Shown here: positions 53,284 to 64,000 of the stretch, piece by piece
Layout of the letters: every line of letters starts with the position of its first letter
Numbering within the stretch: the stretch's first letter is position 1
Assembly: GCA_000168995.1 (NCBI GenBank)
Contig: AAUX01000001.1
Coordinates: 62,001-126,000, forward strand
Reading direction: 5' to 3'
From: Methylophilales bacterium HTCC2181
Lineage (GTDB): Bacteria; Pseudomonadota; Gammaproteobacteria; Burkholderiales; Methylophilaceae
Length of the DNA stretch: 64,000 bases
Made by a program: the position numbers and the translations under genes
The notes under the pieces: generated by a model
What the model was told of the DNA's origin: nothing
What the model saw: the letters and a program-made list of their open reading frames with translations, nothing else
Database searches by the model: none

Positions 53284-55734
53284 TTATAATTTCCTAGCAA
53301 CTTCAACTATCTCATAAACTTCTATTTGGTCACCTGCTTGCATGTCATTAAAGTTTTTAATTGATAGTCCACATTCAAAGTTTGACTTAACTTCCTTAAT
53401 GTCGTCCTTGAATCTTTTTAGTGAGTCGAGCTCGCCATCATAAATTACTACACTATCCCTTAAGAGTCTTATCTTAGAATTCTTCCTAATTAAACCTTCC
53501 AACACATAACATCCAGCAATAGTACCAATCTTTGAGGCCTTAAATATTTCTCTAATTTCAACAAGACCGAGGATATTCTCTCTTTTTTCCGGAGATAACA
53601 TCCCACTTAGTGCGGCTTTAACTTCATCTACTGCCTCATAAATAATACTGTAATAACGGACATCAACCTCTAAACTGTCTGCAAGCTTTCTTGCTCCGCC
53701 ATCTGCCCTAACATTAAAGGCAAGCACTACTGCATTCGATGCTGTAGCTAAATTAATGTCTGATTCGTTAACTGGCCCTACTGCTGAATGAATAACATTC
53801 ACCTTGACTTCATCTGTTGATAGTTTTCCTAGAGACCCAGCCAGCGCTTCGTAAGAGCCCTGTACATCCGACTTAATTATCAAAGGCAAGACTTTTATTT
53901 CACCCTCTGCCATCTGATCAAATATATTTTCTAGTTTGGAAGCTTGTTGTTTTGCAAATTTTACGTCCCTAAACTTACCCTGCCTGAATAAGGCGACTTC
54001 TCTGGCTTTTTTCTCATCATTAATAACAATAAACTCTTCACCAGCATTTGGAACATCAGATAAACCAATGACCTCAACGGGAATTGAGGGCCCGGCTTCC
54101 TCTACCTTCTTGCCGCTCTCGTCAATCATTGCTCTCACTCTACCGAATGCAGATCCGGCAAGAATAGTATCTCCAGGGCTTAAAATTCCTGATTGCACCA
54201 GTAAGGTAGTGACTGGGCCCCGACCCTTATCTAGTCTTCCTTCAACAACAATCCCTCTTGCTGGAGTATTCTTTGAGGCTTTCAATTCAAGTATTTCTGC
54301 CTGCAATAAAATGGAGTCTAATAAGTCATCAATGCCCTGACCCGTCTTGGCTGAAACTTCTACAAAAATAGCATCACCACCAAGCTCTTCAGGAATTACC
54401 TCATGAGTTAGTAATTCGCTTTTTACTTTTTCTGGGTTTGCTTCTGGCTTGTCCATTTTGTTAATTGCCACAATCATTGGCACTTCTGCTGCCTTAGAAT
54501 GATTAATTGCTTCAATCGTTTGCGGCATAACACCATCATCGGAAGCAACTGCTAAAACAACGATATCAGTTGCTTTAGCTCCTCTAGCTCGCATGGCTGA
54601 GAAAGCTTCGTGTCCAGGAGTGTCTAAAAAAGTTATCATCCCTTTTGATGTTTCAACATGGTAAGCACCAATATGTTGAGTAATGCCTCCAGCTTCGGCT
54701 GATGCTACTTTAGCTGTTCTAATATAATCTAATAGTGATGTTTTACCATGGTCAACATGGCCCATCACTGTCACTACAGGAGGTCTCGCTTCTAAAATCG
54801 GCTCTACTAAATCCTCTATATTCAACAATGACTCAGGGTCATTGTCCTCTGCAGCTTGGGGTTGGTGGCCCATCTCCTCAACAGCAATCATTGCAGTGTC
54901 TTGATCTAAGACTTGATTTATCGTTACCATCATGCCCATACCCATCAACACTTTAATAACCTCGCCAGCTTTTACCGACATTTTATGTGCTAAATCAGCC
55001 ACAGAAATAGTCTCTGGCACTAAAATTTCTTTAGAAACAAATTCCGTGGGGGCAACAAAGCTAGATTCTGGATCAACATTCTTATGCTTATTTCTTGACT
55101 TAGGAGAGCGCCATCCACCTGCATCTTGCCTAGTCTTTGTGGGTCTTTTTTTGATACTACGATCTACCCACGCATCTTTTGTTGGTTTTTTCTCTTTCTC
55201 TACTTTCACGCCAATTTTCGATGCGGGTCTATGCAGAGTGCTCTCCTTTTCTTCTTTCTTTGGCTTTTCTGCAGCCTCTTTCTTACTTTTAGCTTCAGCT
55301 GCTTGAGCTTCTGCAAGCGCTGAATGTCTTTTTTCCTCATCATCACGAATATTTTTTTGATGTTCATCGATAATTTTCTTAGGAGCTTCTGGATTGTTCG
55401 CTTTGGCCTGAGGCGGTGGTGCTATTTTAACTTCCTCGGGTTTGACAATTGTTCTTTTTTTTCTTACTTCGACCTGGATAGTTCTGGCCCTTCCCTCGCT
55501 ATCAGTTTTTCTAATCTCAGTATTCTGTTTTCGAGTAAGAGTAATTTTAGACTTTGGCTTTGGTATCCCGCCATGCTCAGTGCGTAAATAATTTAAAAGT
55601 GCTGCTTTATCTGCCTCAGAGACATCGTCCGCTGCATTTTGCTTGGTCACTCCTGCACTTTTTAATTGCTCAAGTAACAGAGTTGCAGGAAGGCCCAACT
55701 CATTAGCAAATTTTTCAACAGTAAATGTTCCCAT
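53284..55734 (-). CDS. infB: translation initiation factor IF-2
   Basis: 816 residues from the ATG at 55734 ([14 protein letters not shown]); a TTG one codon earlier is less likely. An IF2_N domain, a charged Lys/Glu/Ala-rich linker (about 80-230), a second IF2_N ([13 protein letters not shown] region), then the GTPase: G1 [27 protein letters not shown]-terminal domains bind fMet-tRNA. It delivers initiator tRNA to the ribosome. Confidence 0.97.
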   Translation of the reverse strand: MGTFTVEKFANELGLPATLLLEQLKSAGVTKQNAADDVSEADKAALLNYLRTEHGGIPKPKSKITLTRKQNTEIRKTDSEGRARTIQVEVRKKRTIVKPEEVKIAPPPQAKANNPEAPKKIIDEHQKNIRDDEEKRHSALAEAQAAEAKSKKEAAEKPKKEEKESTLHRPASKIGVKVEKEKKPTKDAWVDRSIKKRPTKTRQDAGGWRSPKSRNKHKNVDPESSFVAPTEFVSKEILVPETISVADLAHKMSVKAGEVIKVLMGMGMMVTINQVLDQDTAMIAVEEMGHQPQAAEDNDPESLLNIEDLVEPILEARPPVVTVMGHVDHGKTSLLDYIRTAKVASAEAGGITQHIGAYHVETSKGMITFLDTPGHEAFSAMRARGAKATDIVVLAVASDDGVMPQTIEAINHSKAAEVPMIVAINKMDKPEANPEKVKSELLTHEVIPEELGGDAIFVEVSAKTGQGIDDLLDSILLQAEILELKASKNTPARGIVVEGRLDKGRGPVTTLLVQSGILSPGDTILAGSAFGRVRAMIDESGKKVEEAGPSIPVEVIGLSDVPNAGEEFIVINDEKKAREVALFRQGKFRDVKFAKQQASKLENIFDQMAEGEIKVLPLIIKSDVQGSYEALAGSLGKLSTDEVKVNVIHSAVGPVNESDINLATASNAVVLAFNVRADGGARKLADSLEVDVRYYSIIYEAVDEVKAALSGMLSPEKRENILGLVEIREIFKASKIGTIAGCYVLEGLIRKNSKIRLLRDSVVIYDGELDSLKRFKDDIKEVKSNFECGLSIKNFNDMQAGDQIEVYEIVEVARKL

Positions 55735-55755
55735 CAAAACTCCAGTATATTTAAT

Positions 55756-57222
55756 TTATGCAAACCACGGTGCGCGTGCAGTCATAATCAATGTTTTTGC
55801 TTTTTCTTCATCAATTTTTACTAATTCTAAAAGTTCGTCAACCGATAATTCAGCCAAATCTTCCATTGTCACAATGCCTTTGGATGCCATAAGCTTTGCC
55901 ATATCAATATCCATACCATCCATAGATTTAAGATCTTCAGCCGGGTCAACTACACTTTCTTCCTTAGCAATAGCAGCGGTTAAAATTGCTGCACTTGCTC
56001 TTGATCTTAACTCGTTGACAGTATCTTCATCAAAAGCTTCGATCTGGACCATCTCTTCAAGAGGAACATAAGCCACCTCCTCAATAGAAGAAAAACCTTC
56101 CTGAACAAGTATATCTGCTACGTCTTCATCAACATCAAGCTTTTCAATAAACAATTGACTCGCCGAGGTGTATTCTTCTTTATTCTTTTGGTCTGATTCT
56201 TCTTCAGTTAATATATTTAATTCCCATCCTGTTAGTTCTGAAGCTAATCGAATGTTTTGACCATTTCTTCCAATGGCTTGTGCTAGCTGATCTTCTACAA
56301 CAACTAAGTCCATGCTGTGCTTATCTTCATCAACGACAATGCTAGATACTTCGGCAGGAGCCATAGCGTTAATTACAAATTGTGCTGGCTCTATCGACCA
56401 AAGAACTATGTCCACTCTTTCGCCGGCTAATTCACCTGTGACAGCTTGGACTCTGGAACCTCTCATACCTACGCATGTTCCAACTGGATCTAACCGCTGA
56501 TCATTTGCTTTCACTGCTATCTTTGATCGTAATCCTGGATCCCTTGATGCTGACATTATTTCTAATAAACCCTCTTCAATTTCAGGGACCTCTAATTCAA
56601 ATAGTCTAATTAAAAATTCAGGGGCAGTTCTTGATAAAATTAACTGTGGTCCTCTCATCCCTGTTTCAATTTTACTTAAAATTGCACGAACTCGATCACC
56701 CACCCTTAGGTTCTCTTTTGGAATCATGTGATCACGAGGTAGCACTGCATCTAATCGCCCCACTTCAATTATGGCATTGCCGCGCTCCATTCTTCTAATC
56801 TGTCCTGAAACTAATTTCTCATCTCTTGCAAGAAAGTCATTAAGAATTTGTTCTCTTTCTGCTTCTCTAACTTTTTGTAAAATTACTTGTTTTGCCGCTT
56901 GGGCCCCAATTCGTCCAAACTCTACAGAATCAATCGCTTCTTTAATAACATCTCCGACCTCTAAATCTTTTGCTCTATCATCCGTTGGGGATAATTCTGC
57001 TTCTGGTATTTCTAAAAGTTCGTCTTCCACGATAGTCCAGCAACGGAAAGACTCATACTCACCTGACTCTTTATCTATTTCGACTCGGATATCAACATCA
57101 GCCTCAAATTTTTTCTTTGTAGCTGAGGCAAGAGCAAGCTCCAATGCTGTAAAAATTATATCCCTAGCAACATTTTTTTCATGTGCCAGCGCGTCAACAA
57201 GTAACAAAATTTCACGACTCAT
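55756..57222 (-). CDS. nusA: transcription termination/antitermination factor NusA
   Basis: 488 residues. N-terminal RNA polymerase-binding domain, S1 domain ([17 protein letters not shown]), KH domains ([18 protein letters not shown] and [16 protein letters not shown]), and two acidic C-terminal helical repeats as in Proteobacteria. A Shine-Dalgarno (ggagaaagaa) precedes the ATG. Follows rimP by 28 bases. Confidence 0.97.
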   Translation of the reverse strand: MSREILLLVDALAHEKNVARDIIFTALELALASATKKKFEADVDIRVEIDKESGEYESFRCWTIVEDELLEIPEAELSPTDDRAKDLEVGDVIKEAIDSVEFGRIGAQAAKQVILQKVREAEREQILNDFLARDEKLVSGQIRRMERGNAIIEVGRLDAVLPRDHMIPKENLRVGDRVRAILSKIETGMRGPQLILSRTAPEFLIRLFELEVPEIEEGLLEIMSASRDPGLRSKIAVKANDQRLDPVGTCVGMRGSRVQAVTGELAGERVDIVLWSIEPAQFVINAMAPAEVSSIVVDEDKHSMDLVVVEDQLAQAIGRNGQNIRLASELTGWELNILTEEESDQKNKEEYTSASQLFIEKLDVDEDVADILVQEGFSSIEEVAYVPLEEMVQIEAFDEDTVNELRSRASAAILTAAIAKEESVVDPAEDLKSMDGMDIDMAKLMASKGIVTMEDLAELSVDELLELVKIDEEKAKTLIMTARAPWFA

Positions 57223-57250
57223 TTCTTTCTCCGTTAAATCACTTCATCTT

Positions 57251-57688
57251 TTATAAAACTGGGTCCAAACGCGCTCTATCTATATTTTCAAAATCTATTT
57301 CAACAATAGACCCATCAAACTCTAACAAAATAAAACCTGCTTTTATGCCTCTCAAAACCCCACTAAAATTTCTTCTATTAGAAATTGGCGACCTTGTCTT
57401 AATTTTAATTTTTTCGCCATCAAACCGACCAAAGTCTTCTAATTTTTTTATTACCCTATCAACTCCAGGAGATGATATCTCTAACCTTCCAAAATCAAAT
57501 TCTTCTTCGACGCTCAATGCATGGTTTAATTGATTGCTTACCAAGACACAGTCATCAATCGTAACAATTTCTGGCTTATCAATAAAAACTCTTAGCAGTT
57601 GCCCATGATTAATTATTTCAAGATCAACTAACTCGTATCCTAGTTGAGTAACCATCTTTTCAATAAAGCTTTCAACGTCAAATGCCAT
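57251..57688 (-). CDS. rimP: ribosome maturation factor RimP
   Basis: 145 residues starting with FDVESFIEKMVTQLGYELVDLEI and including GRLEISSPGVDRVIKKLEDF, the RimP signature. Needed for 30S assembly. First gene of the rimP-nusA-infB-rbfA-truB unit. Confidence 0.96.
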   Translation of the reverse strand: MAFDVESFIEKMVTQLGYELVDLEIINHGQLLRVFIDKPEIVTIDDCVLVSNQLNHALSVEEEFDFGRLEISSPGVDRVIKKLEDFGRFDGEKIKIKTRSPISNRRNFSGVLRGIKAGFILLEFDGSIVEIDFENIDRARLDPVL

Positions 57689-57711
57689 ATAAAATCCTAA
57701 GCCTTAGCCCA

Positions 57712-57736
57712 AATAAAAAATGGGCCATTGGCCCAT
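57712..57736 (-). terminator. intrinsic terminator after tyrS
   Basis: On the minus strand the sequence reads atgggcc, loop aat, ggcccat, then tttttt. The stem (57720-57726 with 57730-57736) and T-run lie between tyrS and rimP. The remaining 72 bases of this gap show no gene. Confidence 0.9.
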
Positions 57737-57808
57737 CTTCAGTTGTCGCATTATATCAATTTATTGTGTTGAATGAAAGAATATTCTTAGGAATCAAGGG
57801 ATTATTTT

Positions 57809-59002
57809 CTACGTGAATAGTATGTTTGCAAACTTTCTTTTACCGACTTGAATTGTGAAGGTGGTCATATTTTCAATCAGATAATGAGGGTCTACTATTT
57901 TTTCTCCGTCCACCTTCACTCCTCCGCCCTTAATCAATCGCATAGCTTCTGATGTGCTTCCTACAAATTGAATATGCTTTAAAAGTTGAGGAACAGTGAC
58001 CTTATTATTAGGATACTGAATTTTTATTTCAGGTATATCGTCTGGAATTTTACCTTGTGCTCTAAGATTAAAATCTTGTTCAGCGCTGTCTGCTAACTTC
58101 TCACCATGGAACCTCGCAACTATTTCTTTAGCAAACTCAACTTTAATATTTTTAGGATTTTCTCCTAAGTCAAATCGCTTTCTCCATACATCAATTTCTG
58201 CTATTTTTTTTAGTGAGAGCAACTCTATATAACGCCACATCAAATCGTCAGAAATAGATAAAATCTTTGCAAAAATGGTCTCTGCTGGTTCATCAACGCC
58301 GATATAATTATTGAGTGATTTTGACATTTTATTTACCCCATCCAAACCCTCTAACAAAGGCATAGTGATAATGCATTGGGGAGTCTGGTCATACTGCTTT
58401 TGAAGCTCGCGGCCCATGAGCAAATTGAATTTTTGATCTGTCCCCCCCAATTCAATATCAGCTTTTAATGCAACCGAATCATATCCCTGAAGTAGTGGAT
58501 ACATAAATTCATGAATCGCTATAGGCTGATTTGATTTAAACCTTTTTGAAAAATCGTCTCTTTCCAACATTCTTGCTACAGTATGCCTGGCTGAAAGCGT
58601 GAGCATTCCTGCTGCTCCCAAGGGTTCGAGCCATTTAGAATTAAAAACTACCTCAGTTTTATTTTTATCCAAAATTTTAAAAACTTGTTTTTCATAGCTT
58701 TGGGCATTTTCTGAAACTTCCTCTTTTGTTAAAGGAGGTCTAGTTGTATTTTTACCGGTTGGATCACCAATCATTCCAGTAAAATCTCCTATTAAGAACA
58801 TTACGTGATGACCAAGGTCTTGAAGCTGTCTAAGCTTATTTAAAAGGACCGTATGCCCTAAGTGCAAATCTGGAGCGGTAGGATCAAAACCCGCCTTAAT
58901 TCTTAGCGGCCTATTTTCTTTTAGTTTTTCTATTAATTCAGCTTCGACGAGAATCTCGTCTGTTCCTCGCTTGATAATATTAAGATTTTCTTGAAGGCTC
59001 AT
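57809..59002 (-). CDS. tyrS: tyrosyl-tRNA synthetase
   Basis: 397 residues from the ATG at 59002. A TTG at 59020 extends by six codons but gives no better N-terminus. HIGH-type motif [10 protein letters not shown] and KMSKS motif NKMSKSLNN, with an S4 RNA-binding C-terminus ([16 protein letters not shown]). It is the long, TyrZ-like bacterial form. Divergent from anmK by about 123 bases. Confidence 0.97.
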   Translation of the reverse strand: MSLQENLNIIKRGTDEILVEAELIEKLKENRPLRIKAGFDPTAPDLHLGHTVLLNKLRQLQDLGHHVMFLIGDFTGMIGDPTGKNTTRPPLTKEEVSENAQSYEKQVFKILDKNKTEVVFNSKWLEPLGAAGMLTLSARHTVARMLERDDFSKRFKSNQPIAIHEFMYPLLQGYDSVALKADIELGGTDQKFNLLMGRELQKQYDQTPQCIITMPLLEGLDGVNKMSKSLNNYIGVDEPAETIFAKILSISDDLMWRYIELLSLKKIAEIDVWRKRFDLGENPKNIKVEFAKEIVARFHGEKLADSAEQDFNLRAQGKIPDDIPEIKIQYPNNKVTVPQLLKHIQFVGSTSEAMRLIKGGGVKVDGEKIVDPHYLIENMTTFTIQVGKRKFANILFT

Positions 59003-59125
59003 TAAATTGATCTTTATCAAAATTGTTCTTATTGCTAATTTTATATCAACTAGCAGCTTTTAAAAAATTACTTATTTATTTATTGACTGCTTGTATAAAA
59101 ATTAAAAAGCGTCACAATTTACATT

Positions 59126-60223
59126 ATGCAGGATAAAAAAAATTTGTTTTTTGGAGTTATGTCAGGAACAAGTCTTGATGGAATAGATATTGTGTTGATT
59201 GAATTATCATCGAAAATTATTAATATCGTGGATTCAGAACATGTCCCTTACACAAAAAGCATAAGAGATAAAATTTTAAAACTATCATCGCCTTCCCTAG
59301 ATGAATTAGAGGAAAGCCAAAATTTTGCTTTAGTGCATGCACGTATGACTGCTAATGGCATCAACAAACTTTTAAAAAAAAATAGTATTTCACCCAGCGC
59401 TGTCAGGGGTATAGGTTACCACGGCCAAACTATCCGTCACAGGCCAGAAAAAGGCTTCTCGGTGCAAATTGGAAATGCCCATCTTTTGGCAGAAAAAACT
59501 AATATTACAGTGGTTAACGATTTTCGAAATCGAGATATTGTTGCTGGGGGGCAAGGCGCACCGTTAGTCCCCTTGTTTCATCAATCTTTTTTTTCTTTAA
59601 AACAAAACAAAAGAGTAATTCTTAATATTGGTGGCATTAGCAACATATCATTCCTCGTAAACGACGCAGTATTATTAGGATTTGATTGTGGTCCAGGAAA
59701 TATTTTGTTAGATCAATGGATTTATGGCAAAAAAAACCTTACTTTTGATAATGATGGTCAGTGGGCAAGAGATGGTGAAGTTATCCCTGATTTACTAAAT
59801 ACATTTATTCAAGACCCTTACTTAAAAAAACTACCACCCAAAAGCACTGGCCGCGAAACATTTAATGCGGGTTGGCTTAATAAGCATCAATTAGAGTTAT
59901 ATGACTCAGCCGATGTCCAGAGAACTCTTCTTGAGCTAACTGTTCTTTCAATACAAGATGCTATTGATAGATTTTGTCTCGGGGCAGACGAAATCATTGT
60001 TTGTGGTGGCGGTTCTGAAAATGGTTTTTTGATGGAAAGATTAGTCAAAATAATTGGTCTGCCAATTAAAAAAACGGACGAGCTTGGTGTGCCCTCGCAA
60101 CATGTCGAAGCCATGGCTTTTGCCTGGCTAGCATCTAAGACATTAATAGGGGAAAGTAATAATTCACCCAATCTTACTGGATCAAAAGGTCCACGTATAC
60201 TTGGCATCGTATATTACCCTTAA
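59126..60223 (+). CDS. anmK: anhydro-N-acetylmuramic acid kinase
   Basis: 365 residues. Phosphorylates and opens 1,6-anhydro-MurNAc for cell-wall recycling. It begins GVMSGTSLDGIDIV, with GYHGQTIRHRPEKGF, NIGGISNISFL and GFDCGPGNILLDQW. Placement next to tyrS is common in Beta- and Gammaproteobacteria; a peptidase gene usually between them is absent. Confidence 0.96.
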   Translation: MQDKKNLFFGVMSGTSLDGIDIVLIELSSKIINIVDSEHVPYTKSIRDKILKLSSPSLDELEESQNFALVHARMTANGINKLLKKNSISPSAVRGIGYHGQTIRHRPEKGFSVQIGNAHLLAEKTNITVVNDFRNRDIVAGGQGAPLVPLFHQSFFSLKQNKRVILNIGGISNISFLVNDAVLLGFDCGPGNILLDQWIYGKKNLTFDNDGQWARDGEVIPDLLNTFIQDPYLKKLPPKSTGRETFNAGWLNKHQLELYDSADVQRTLLELTVLSIQDAIDRFCLGADEIIVCGGGSENGFLMERLVKIIGLPIKKTDELGVPSQHVEAMAFAWLASKTLIGESNNSPNLTGSKGPRILGIVYYP

Positions 60224-60249
60224 ATCTTCCATCAAATTTCAGATATAAT
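60220..60249 (+). promoter_or_regulatory. candidate gltA promoter
   Basis: A perfect -10 box TATAAT at 60244-60249, 33 bases before the ATG. The -35 (ttaaat, 60220-60225) is weak, spacing 18. Overlaps the anmK stop. Confidence 0.4.
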
Positions 60250-60281
60250 GCTCAATCAATTTAAAGTGTAAAAAATAGCAT

Positions 60282-61553
60282 ATGAGTGAAAAGTCAGCAA
60301 AAATAACGATCGGTTCAAATTCCTTTGATTTACCTATGATTGAGGGCACTATGGGCTACCCTGCAATGGATGCAAGATTTTTAAACAATAAGGGCATCTA
60401 CTCATACGATCCTGGCTTCACATCAACTGCCTCTTGTACCTCTGGCATTACTTATGTCGATGGAGATAAAGGGGAGCTCTTGTACAGGGGTTACCCTATT
60501 GAACAGCTAGCTGAAAAATCAGACTTCTTAGACGTTTCTTACTTACTTTTTAACGGAAATCTTCCAAACACCAAAGAAAAACAAGTGTATTCATCTACCA
60601 TTAATAGTCAAAGCCTTCTTCACGATCAACTAAATAATGTTTTTCGAGGATTTAGAAGGGATGCCCATCCAATGGCGGTGATGATTGGTGTAGTCGGATC
60701 GATGGCAGCATTTTATTTTGATGATATGAATATTAACAATCGCAATCATCGTAGATTATCCGCAAATAGACTGCTTGCAAAAATTCCAACAATTGCTGCT
60801 TGGAGCCATAACTACAACCTAGGCCTTCCATTCGTTTACCCTACCCAGGAACTGAGTTATGTTGAGAATATTCTAAATATGATGTTTTCAAGTCCAAACA
60901 AGCCTTATTCTCTAAACCCGGTTATCACAAAAGCATTTGAGCGAATTTTAATTCTTCATGCCGACCATGAACAAAATGCATCTACCTCCACTGTCCGTTT
61001 AGTAGGTTCGAGTGGTGCAAATCCTTACGCATGCATTGCATCAGGCATTGCATCATTGTGGGGGCCTGCTCATGGAGGAGCAAATGAAGCAACACTAAAA
61101 ATGCTTAAGGAAATAAAAACAGAATCTCGTATCAACGAGTACATCAAAAGAGCAAAAGACAAAGACGATGATTTTAGGTTAATGGGTTTTGGGCATCGGG
61201 TTTACAAAAACAAAGATCCTCGAGCAGAAATCATGAAAATTACCTGCCATGAAGTACTCGATGAATTAGATCTCAATAATGAACCATTATTTAAGCTCGC
61301 TAGAAAATTAGAAAAAATTGCCTTAGAGGATGAATACTTTATTGAGAAAAAACTTTATCCAAATGTTGACTTTTATTCTGGCATTGTAATGAAGGCGATG
61401 GGCATACCAAATTCTATGTTCACTGCGGTATTCGCTCTTGCTAGAACTGCTGGCTGGATCGCTCATTGGGATGAAATGATGGTAAGCACAGAAAACAAAA
61501 TAGGTAGGCCCCGTCAAATTTATAACGGCAAAACGAGAAGAGACGTCCCTTAG
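60282..61553 (+). CDS. gltA: citrate synthase
   Basis: 423 residues, type II hexameric class by length. Catalytic residues: His in [10 protein letters not shown], His in [14 protein letters not shown], Asp in NVDFYSGIV. The N-terminal domain ([16 protein letters not shown]) with the strand region for NADH regulation is present. It is the only tricarboxylic-acid cycle gene here. Convergent with erpA. Confidence 0.97.
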   Translation: MSEKSAKITIGSNSFDLPMIEGTMGYPAMDARFLNNKGIYSYDPGFTSTASCTSGITYVDGDKGELLYRGYPIEQLAEKSDFLDVSYLLFNGNLPNTKEKQVYSSTINSQSLLHDQLNNVFRGFRRDAHPMAVMIGVVGSMAAFYFDDMNINNRNHRRLSANRLLAKIPTIAAWSHNYNLGLPFVYPTQELSYVENILNMMFSSPNKPYSLNPVITKAFERILILHADHEQNASTSTVRLVGSSGANPYACIASGIASLWGPAHGGANEATLKMLKEIKTESRINEYIKRAKDKDDDFRLMGFGHRVYKNKDPRAEIMKITCHEVLDELDLNNEPLFKLARKLEKIALEDEYFIEKKLYPNVDFYSGIVMKAMGIPNSMFTAVFALARTAGWIAHWDEMMVSTENKIGRPRQIYNGKTRRDVP

Positions 61554-61557
61554 TTAT

Positions 61558-61911
61558 TTAAACCGAAAAAGATGACCCACATCCACAGGTAGTTTCTGCA
61601 TTTGGGTTCTTAATAACAAATTGAGAGCCCTGAACGTTGTCCTGATAATCAATCTCTGCACCCGTTAAGTACTGCAGACTCATTGGGTCTATAAGCAATG
61701 TAACCGTATCTTTGGTCACCTGCGTATCGTCATCATTAACGGATTCTTCAAAAGTAAAGCCGTACTGAAAACCCGAGCATCCGCCGCCACTAACAAATAC
61801 CCTTAGCTTAAGGTCTGGAGTACCCTCTTCCTCAATCAATGTTTTTACTTTATTTACTGCATTATCAGTAAAGTTTACTGGAGTTGGCATTTCTAATTCA
61901 GCTGTTGTCAT
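61558..61911 (-). CDS. erpA: iron-sulfur cluster insertion protein ErpA
   Basis: 117 residues, A-type carrier. The three cluster cysteines are in [12 protein letters not shown] and [11 protein letters not shown]. Hands Fe-S clusters to target enzymes. Follows the bactofilin gene, and erpA-bactofilin-argC-rpsI is a conserved betaproteobacterial order. Confidence 0.96.
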   Translation of the reverse strand: MTTAELEMPTPVNFTDNAVNKVKTLIEEEGTPDLKLRVFVSGGGCSGFQYGFTFEESVNDDDTQVTKDTVTLLIDPMSLQYLTGAEIDYQDNVQGSQFVIKNPNAETTCGCGSSFSV

Positions 61912-61926
61912 TTCTGCTTTTCCTCT

Positions 61927-62322
61927 TTATTTAATCTTACTAATTTTAATTTCTTTGTTTATTTCGGCTTTAGTAAACACCCTTATCTTTGAATCTATTT
62001 TAGCACCCGCATGGAGTTCGATTAAATTATATACAATATCTCCTTTAATTACGGCATTAGGATGAACTTCTAAATAATCTAAGCACTTGATATTTCCCGT
62101 TATTTTTCCTCCAATTATTGCAGTGTGCACAATGACATTTCCTTTAATAATGCCGTTTTCTCCCATTACCAAAGTCCCATCCTCACCACCTAAAACAGTT
62201 AAATTGCCGTATATTTTTCCATCAACTCTAATACCACCGGACAAAGTCGTATTTCCTCGAATAATCATATCTTCATCAATCAAAGTATCCAGTTGAAACT
62301 TTTTTCTTCGCTTAAAGGCCAT
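61927..62322 (-). CDS. bactofilin (polymer-forming cytoskeletal protein)
   Basis: 131 residues, a beta-helical DUF583 domain with repeating hydrophobic rungs (IRGNTTLSGGIRVDGKIYGNL, GNVIVHTAIIGGKITGNIK). Polymerises without nucleotide at membrane sites and influences cell shape or wall growth. Its start overlaps the stop of the coiled-coil gene by one base (TAATG). Confidence 0.9.
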   Translation of the reverse strand: MAFKRRKKFQLDTLIDEDMIIRGNTTLSGGIRVDGKIYGNLTVLGGEDGTLVMGENGIIKGNVIVHTAIIGGKITGNIKCLDYLEVHPNAVIKGDIVYNLIELHAGAKIDSKIRVFTKAEINKEIKISKIK

Positions 62323-62678
62323 TATTTTTTTCGCTTGCCAACAATTTTTTCATAAAATAAAATTTCTTCCTTTAATTCGTTGTTTTCTTTTTTAGTTGCA
62401 GCCAATTCATCTGCGATTTTATCATATGTGACGGTTCGAACTTTCATATCTAAATCCTTATTCACCAGATCCTTTTCTAATTTTTTATTTCTTGAGTCAA
62501 GCTCGACAATTTCCATTAAAAAGCTAGTCGCTCCTCCACCATCAAATAATCTATACCCGAGACCAAAACCAATTGAGAGCGCTATCGCAGTAATTCCGAC
62601 ATATGCCAACCATGAACTTCCTAGCTTAATTCTTGCTTTACTCTTTGTGATACGTTGCTTTCTTTTTTTAGATATCAT
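62322..62678 (-). CDS. small membrane-anchored coiled-coil protein (DUF6776-like?)
   Basis: 118 residues: a basic start (KKRKQRITKSKARIKLG), one membrane helix (residues about 24-45), then a heptad coiled coil (LDSRNKKLEKDL, KKENNELKEEI). I do not recognise it with certainty. Position before the bactofilin gene suggests the DUF6776-type protein found there in Betaproteobacteria, but those are usually longer, so this would be a shortened form. It may tether bactofilin to the membrane. Two bases after argC. Confidence 0.55.
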   Translation of the reverse strand: MISKKRKQRITKSKARIKLGSSWLAYVGITAIALSIGFGLGYRLFDGGGATSFLMEIVELDSRNKKLEKDLVNKDLDMKVRTVTYDKIADELAATKKENNELKEEILFYEKIVGKRKK

Positions 62679-62680
62679 GG

Positions 62681-63721
62681 TTATGGCGTAATAGGTCCTA
62701 GAACCAAGCCTGAAACCTCTTCGAATCCCATCATAATATTCATGTTTTGGACGGCTTGTCCTGCTGCGCCCTTCATTAAATTATCTATTACAGAAAGAAT
62801 AATAACTCTGTTCGTACCTCTTTCTCTATATGGGGCAATACGACAAATATTAGATGCTCTAACTGATTTTGTATCCGGGCAAGTGCTTGCTGGCATAATA
62901 TCGACAAAGGGCTCCTTATTGTAAAAACTTTCATACAAGTCTGAAACGTCAAATTCTTCTTTAGCATCTACATAAATAGTTGCGTGTATTCCTCTTACCA
63001 TTGGTAATAAATGTGGAACAAAAGTTAATTTAACTCTCTCCCCAGCTGCATATGCGCTTAAGGTTTCTTCTATCTCTGGCAAGTGTCTGTGCCCTTCGAT
63101 GCCATAAGCTTTAAAGCTTTCTGAAGCTTCTGCCATTAGGAACGATGATTCCAACTTTTTTCCCGCTCCACTGATACCTGATTTAGCATCGGCAATTATA
63201 GTGTTCTTATCAATTAAATTATTCTTAATTAGGGGCAATAAACCTAATTGAATTGCTGTGGGGTAACATCCGGGGTTTGCAACCAATCTAGCTTTTTTAA
63301 TTTGATCTCTATTGATTTCAGGTAGGCCATAAATAGCCTCGCCAAGCAAATCCTTGCATGCATGAGGCATTCCGTACCACTTCTCCCAAAGAGCAACATC
63401 TTTTATCCTAAAATCTGCGGCTAAATCAATAACTCTAACTCCTTCGCTGAGAAGTTTTTTTGCATAATTCATAGCAATACCATTTGGTGTAGCAAAAAAG
63501 ACAACATCAGAACTCTTTAAGTCAGCCTTATCAGGATCAACAAATTGATTGGAAATAATGCCTCTCATTGATGGGTAAATATCTGCAACAAGACTCCCTA
63601 CATCACCTCTAGAAGTAATATGGTCAATCTCCACGTAGGGGTGATGTGATAGAAGTCTTAGCAACTCTATTCCGGTGTATCCAGTTCCTCCAACCACACT
63701 TACTTTTATCGTATTTACCAT
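62681..63721 (-). CDS. argC: N-acetyl-gamma-glutamyl-phosphate reductase
   Basis: 346 residues, arginine biosynthesis step three. NADP loop [16 protein letters not shown], active-site Cys152 in [14 protein letters not shown], and later [19 protein letters not shown] and [12 protein letters not shown]. Sits immediately behind rpsI in Betaproteobacteria, as here. Confidence 0.97.
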   Translation of the reverse strand: MVNTIKVSVVGGTGYTGIELLRLLSHHPYVEIDHITSRGDVGSLVADIYPSMRGIISNQFVDPDKADLKSSDVVFFATPNGIAMNYAKKLLSEGVRVIDLAADFRIKDVALWEKWYGMPHACKDLLGEAIYGLPEINRDQIKKARLVANPGCYPTAIQLGLLPLIKNNLIDKNTIIADAKSGISGAGKKLESSFLMAEASESFKAYGIEGHRHLPEIEETLSAYAAGERVKLTFVPHLLPMVRGIHATIYVDAKEEFDVSDLYESFYNKEPFVDIMPASTCPDTKSVRASNICRIAPYRERGTNRVIILSVIDNLMKGAAGQAVQNMNIMMGFEEVSGLVLGPITP

Positions 63722-63758
63722 TATTAATATTTTAGTCTTATAAAAAAATAAATGTTAA

Positions 63759-63790
63759 GAAAAAAAAAGCCGCTAAAAGCGGCTTTTTTA
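63759..63790 (-). terminator. intrinsic terminator after rpsI
   Basis: gccgct, short loop aaa, agcggc (63769-63783) with A/T runs on both sides. Read on the minus strand, it lies between rpsI and argC, so argC needs read-through or its own promoter. Confidence 0.88.
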
Positions 63791-63795
63791 AAATC

Positions 63796-64000
63796 TTAAC
63801 GTTTCGAGAATTGCTTCTTACGCCTAGCTTTCCTAAAGCCAACTTTCTTACGCTCAACCTCACGACTATCTCTTGTAACGTAACCTGCTTTTGATAGATC
63901 TGGCTTAAGCGATAAATCGTAATCCATAAGAGCTCGGGTTATTCCATGCCTTACTGCACCGGCTTGACCAGACTCTCCACCACCAATTACATTTACTTTT
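63796..64000 (-). CDS. rpsI: 30S ribosomal protein S9, C-terminal part
   Basis: The reading frame runs off the right edge. The visible end spells a conserved S9 tail (RRKKQFSKR) after a basic stretch. S9 contacts P-site tRNA with its C-terminal tail. The upstream part, and rplM, should lie beyond the window. Confidence 0.95.
   Translation of the reverse strand, partial: KVNVIGGGESGQAGAVRHGITRALMDYDLSLKPDLSKAGYVTRDSREVERKKVGFRKARRKKQFSKR

Overview
The window looks like part of a small, AT-rich, gene-dense genome of a free-living betaproteobacterium. My best guess is the streamlined methylotroph branch of Methylophilaceae (OM43 / Methylopumilus type). The guess rests on gene orders typical of Betaproteobacteria (rimP-nusA-infB-rbfA-truB-rpsO-pnp; erpA-bactofilin-argC-rpsI; def-fmt-rsmB-DUF4390-ntrY-ntrX; metK-SAH riboswitch-ahcY-metF), on the low GC, and on very short or overlapping gene spacing. 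No insertion sequence, prophage, CRISPR array or rRNA operon is visible. Taxonomy is inference from layout and protein flavour only.

Layout. 1-8110: the start of a BepA-type protease, moaC, then a lipooligosaccharide block (two GT9 heptosyltransferase-like proteins, an LpxL-like acyltransferase, a WaaL-like ligase/polymerase, two further glycosyltransferases and an ELM1-family protein). 8117-11106: a ThiO-like oxidoreductase and a KefB-type antiporter. 11188-16770: kdsD-lptC-lptA-lptB-hpf followed by a minimal PTS (EIIA-Man, HPr, EI). The usual kdsC, rpoN and ptsN/hprK members of this cluster are missing here. 16787-24759: oligopeptidase A (apparently with an ATT start codon), exonuclease III, an NtrY/NtrX pair with a decayed NtrX AAA+ domain, DUF4390 and rsmB. 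24759-30426: fmt, def, smg and the methyl cycle (metF, ahcY with SAH riboswitch, metK). 30488-32970: dapF, xerC, ZapB-like, zapA and 6S RNA. 32974-38281: DUF2237, EVE, a beta-propeller lipoprotein, ilvA, rpiA, phoU, yggX. 38404-41193: a cobalamin riboswitch controlling btuB and a BtuM-type transporter. 41252-43772: tRNA-Phe, ROK kinase, MAPEG, a ferritin behind a Fur-box-like site, rhodanese, TusA-like. 43769-49413: valS, a MoeB/ThiF protein, a Pro-Arg-His tRNA operon, folD, and a DksA-type protein with a 27-bp tandem repeat. 49447-59002: pnp back to rimP, then tyrS. 59126-64000: anmK, gltA, erpA, bactofilin, a coiled-coil membrane protein, argC and the end of rpsI.

Themes. The cell makes its own envelope glycolipid and exports it by Lpt. 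It regulates the S-adenosylmethionine cycle by an SAH riboswitch and scavenges vitamin B12 under riboswitch control. It has kept shells of regulatory systems whose partners seem lost: an HPr without Ser46 and an NtrX without a usable sigma-54 ATPase. The observations I would check first are the ATT start of the M3 peptidase, the NtrX decay beside the missing rpoN, the cysteine-free BtuM, the HPr Ser46-to-Asn change, and the switching helices around the two riboswitches.
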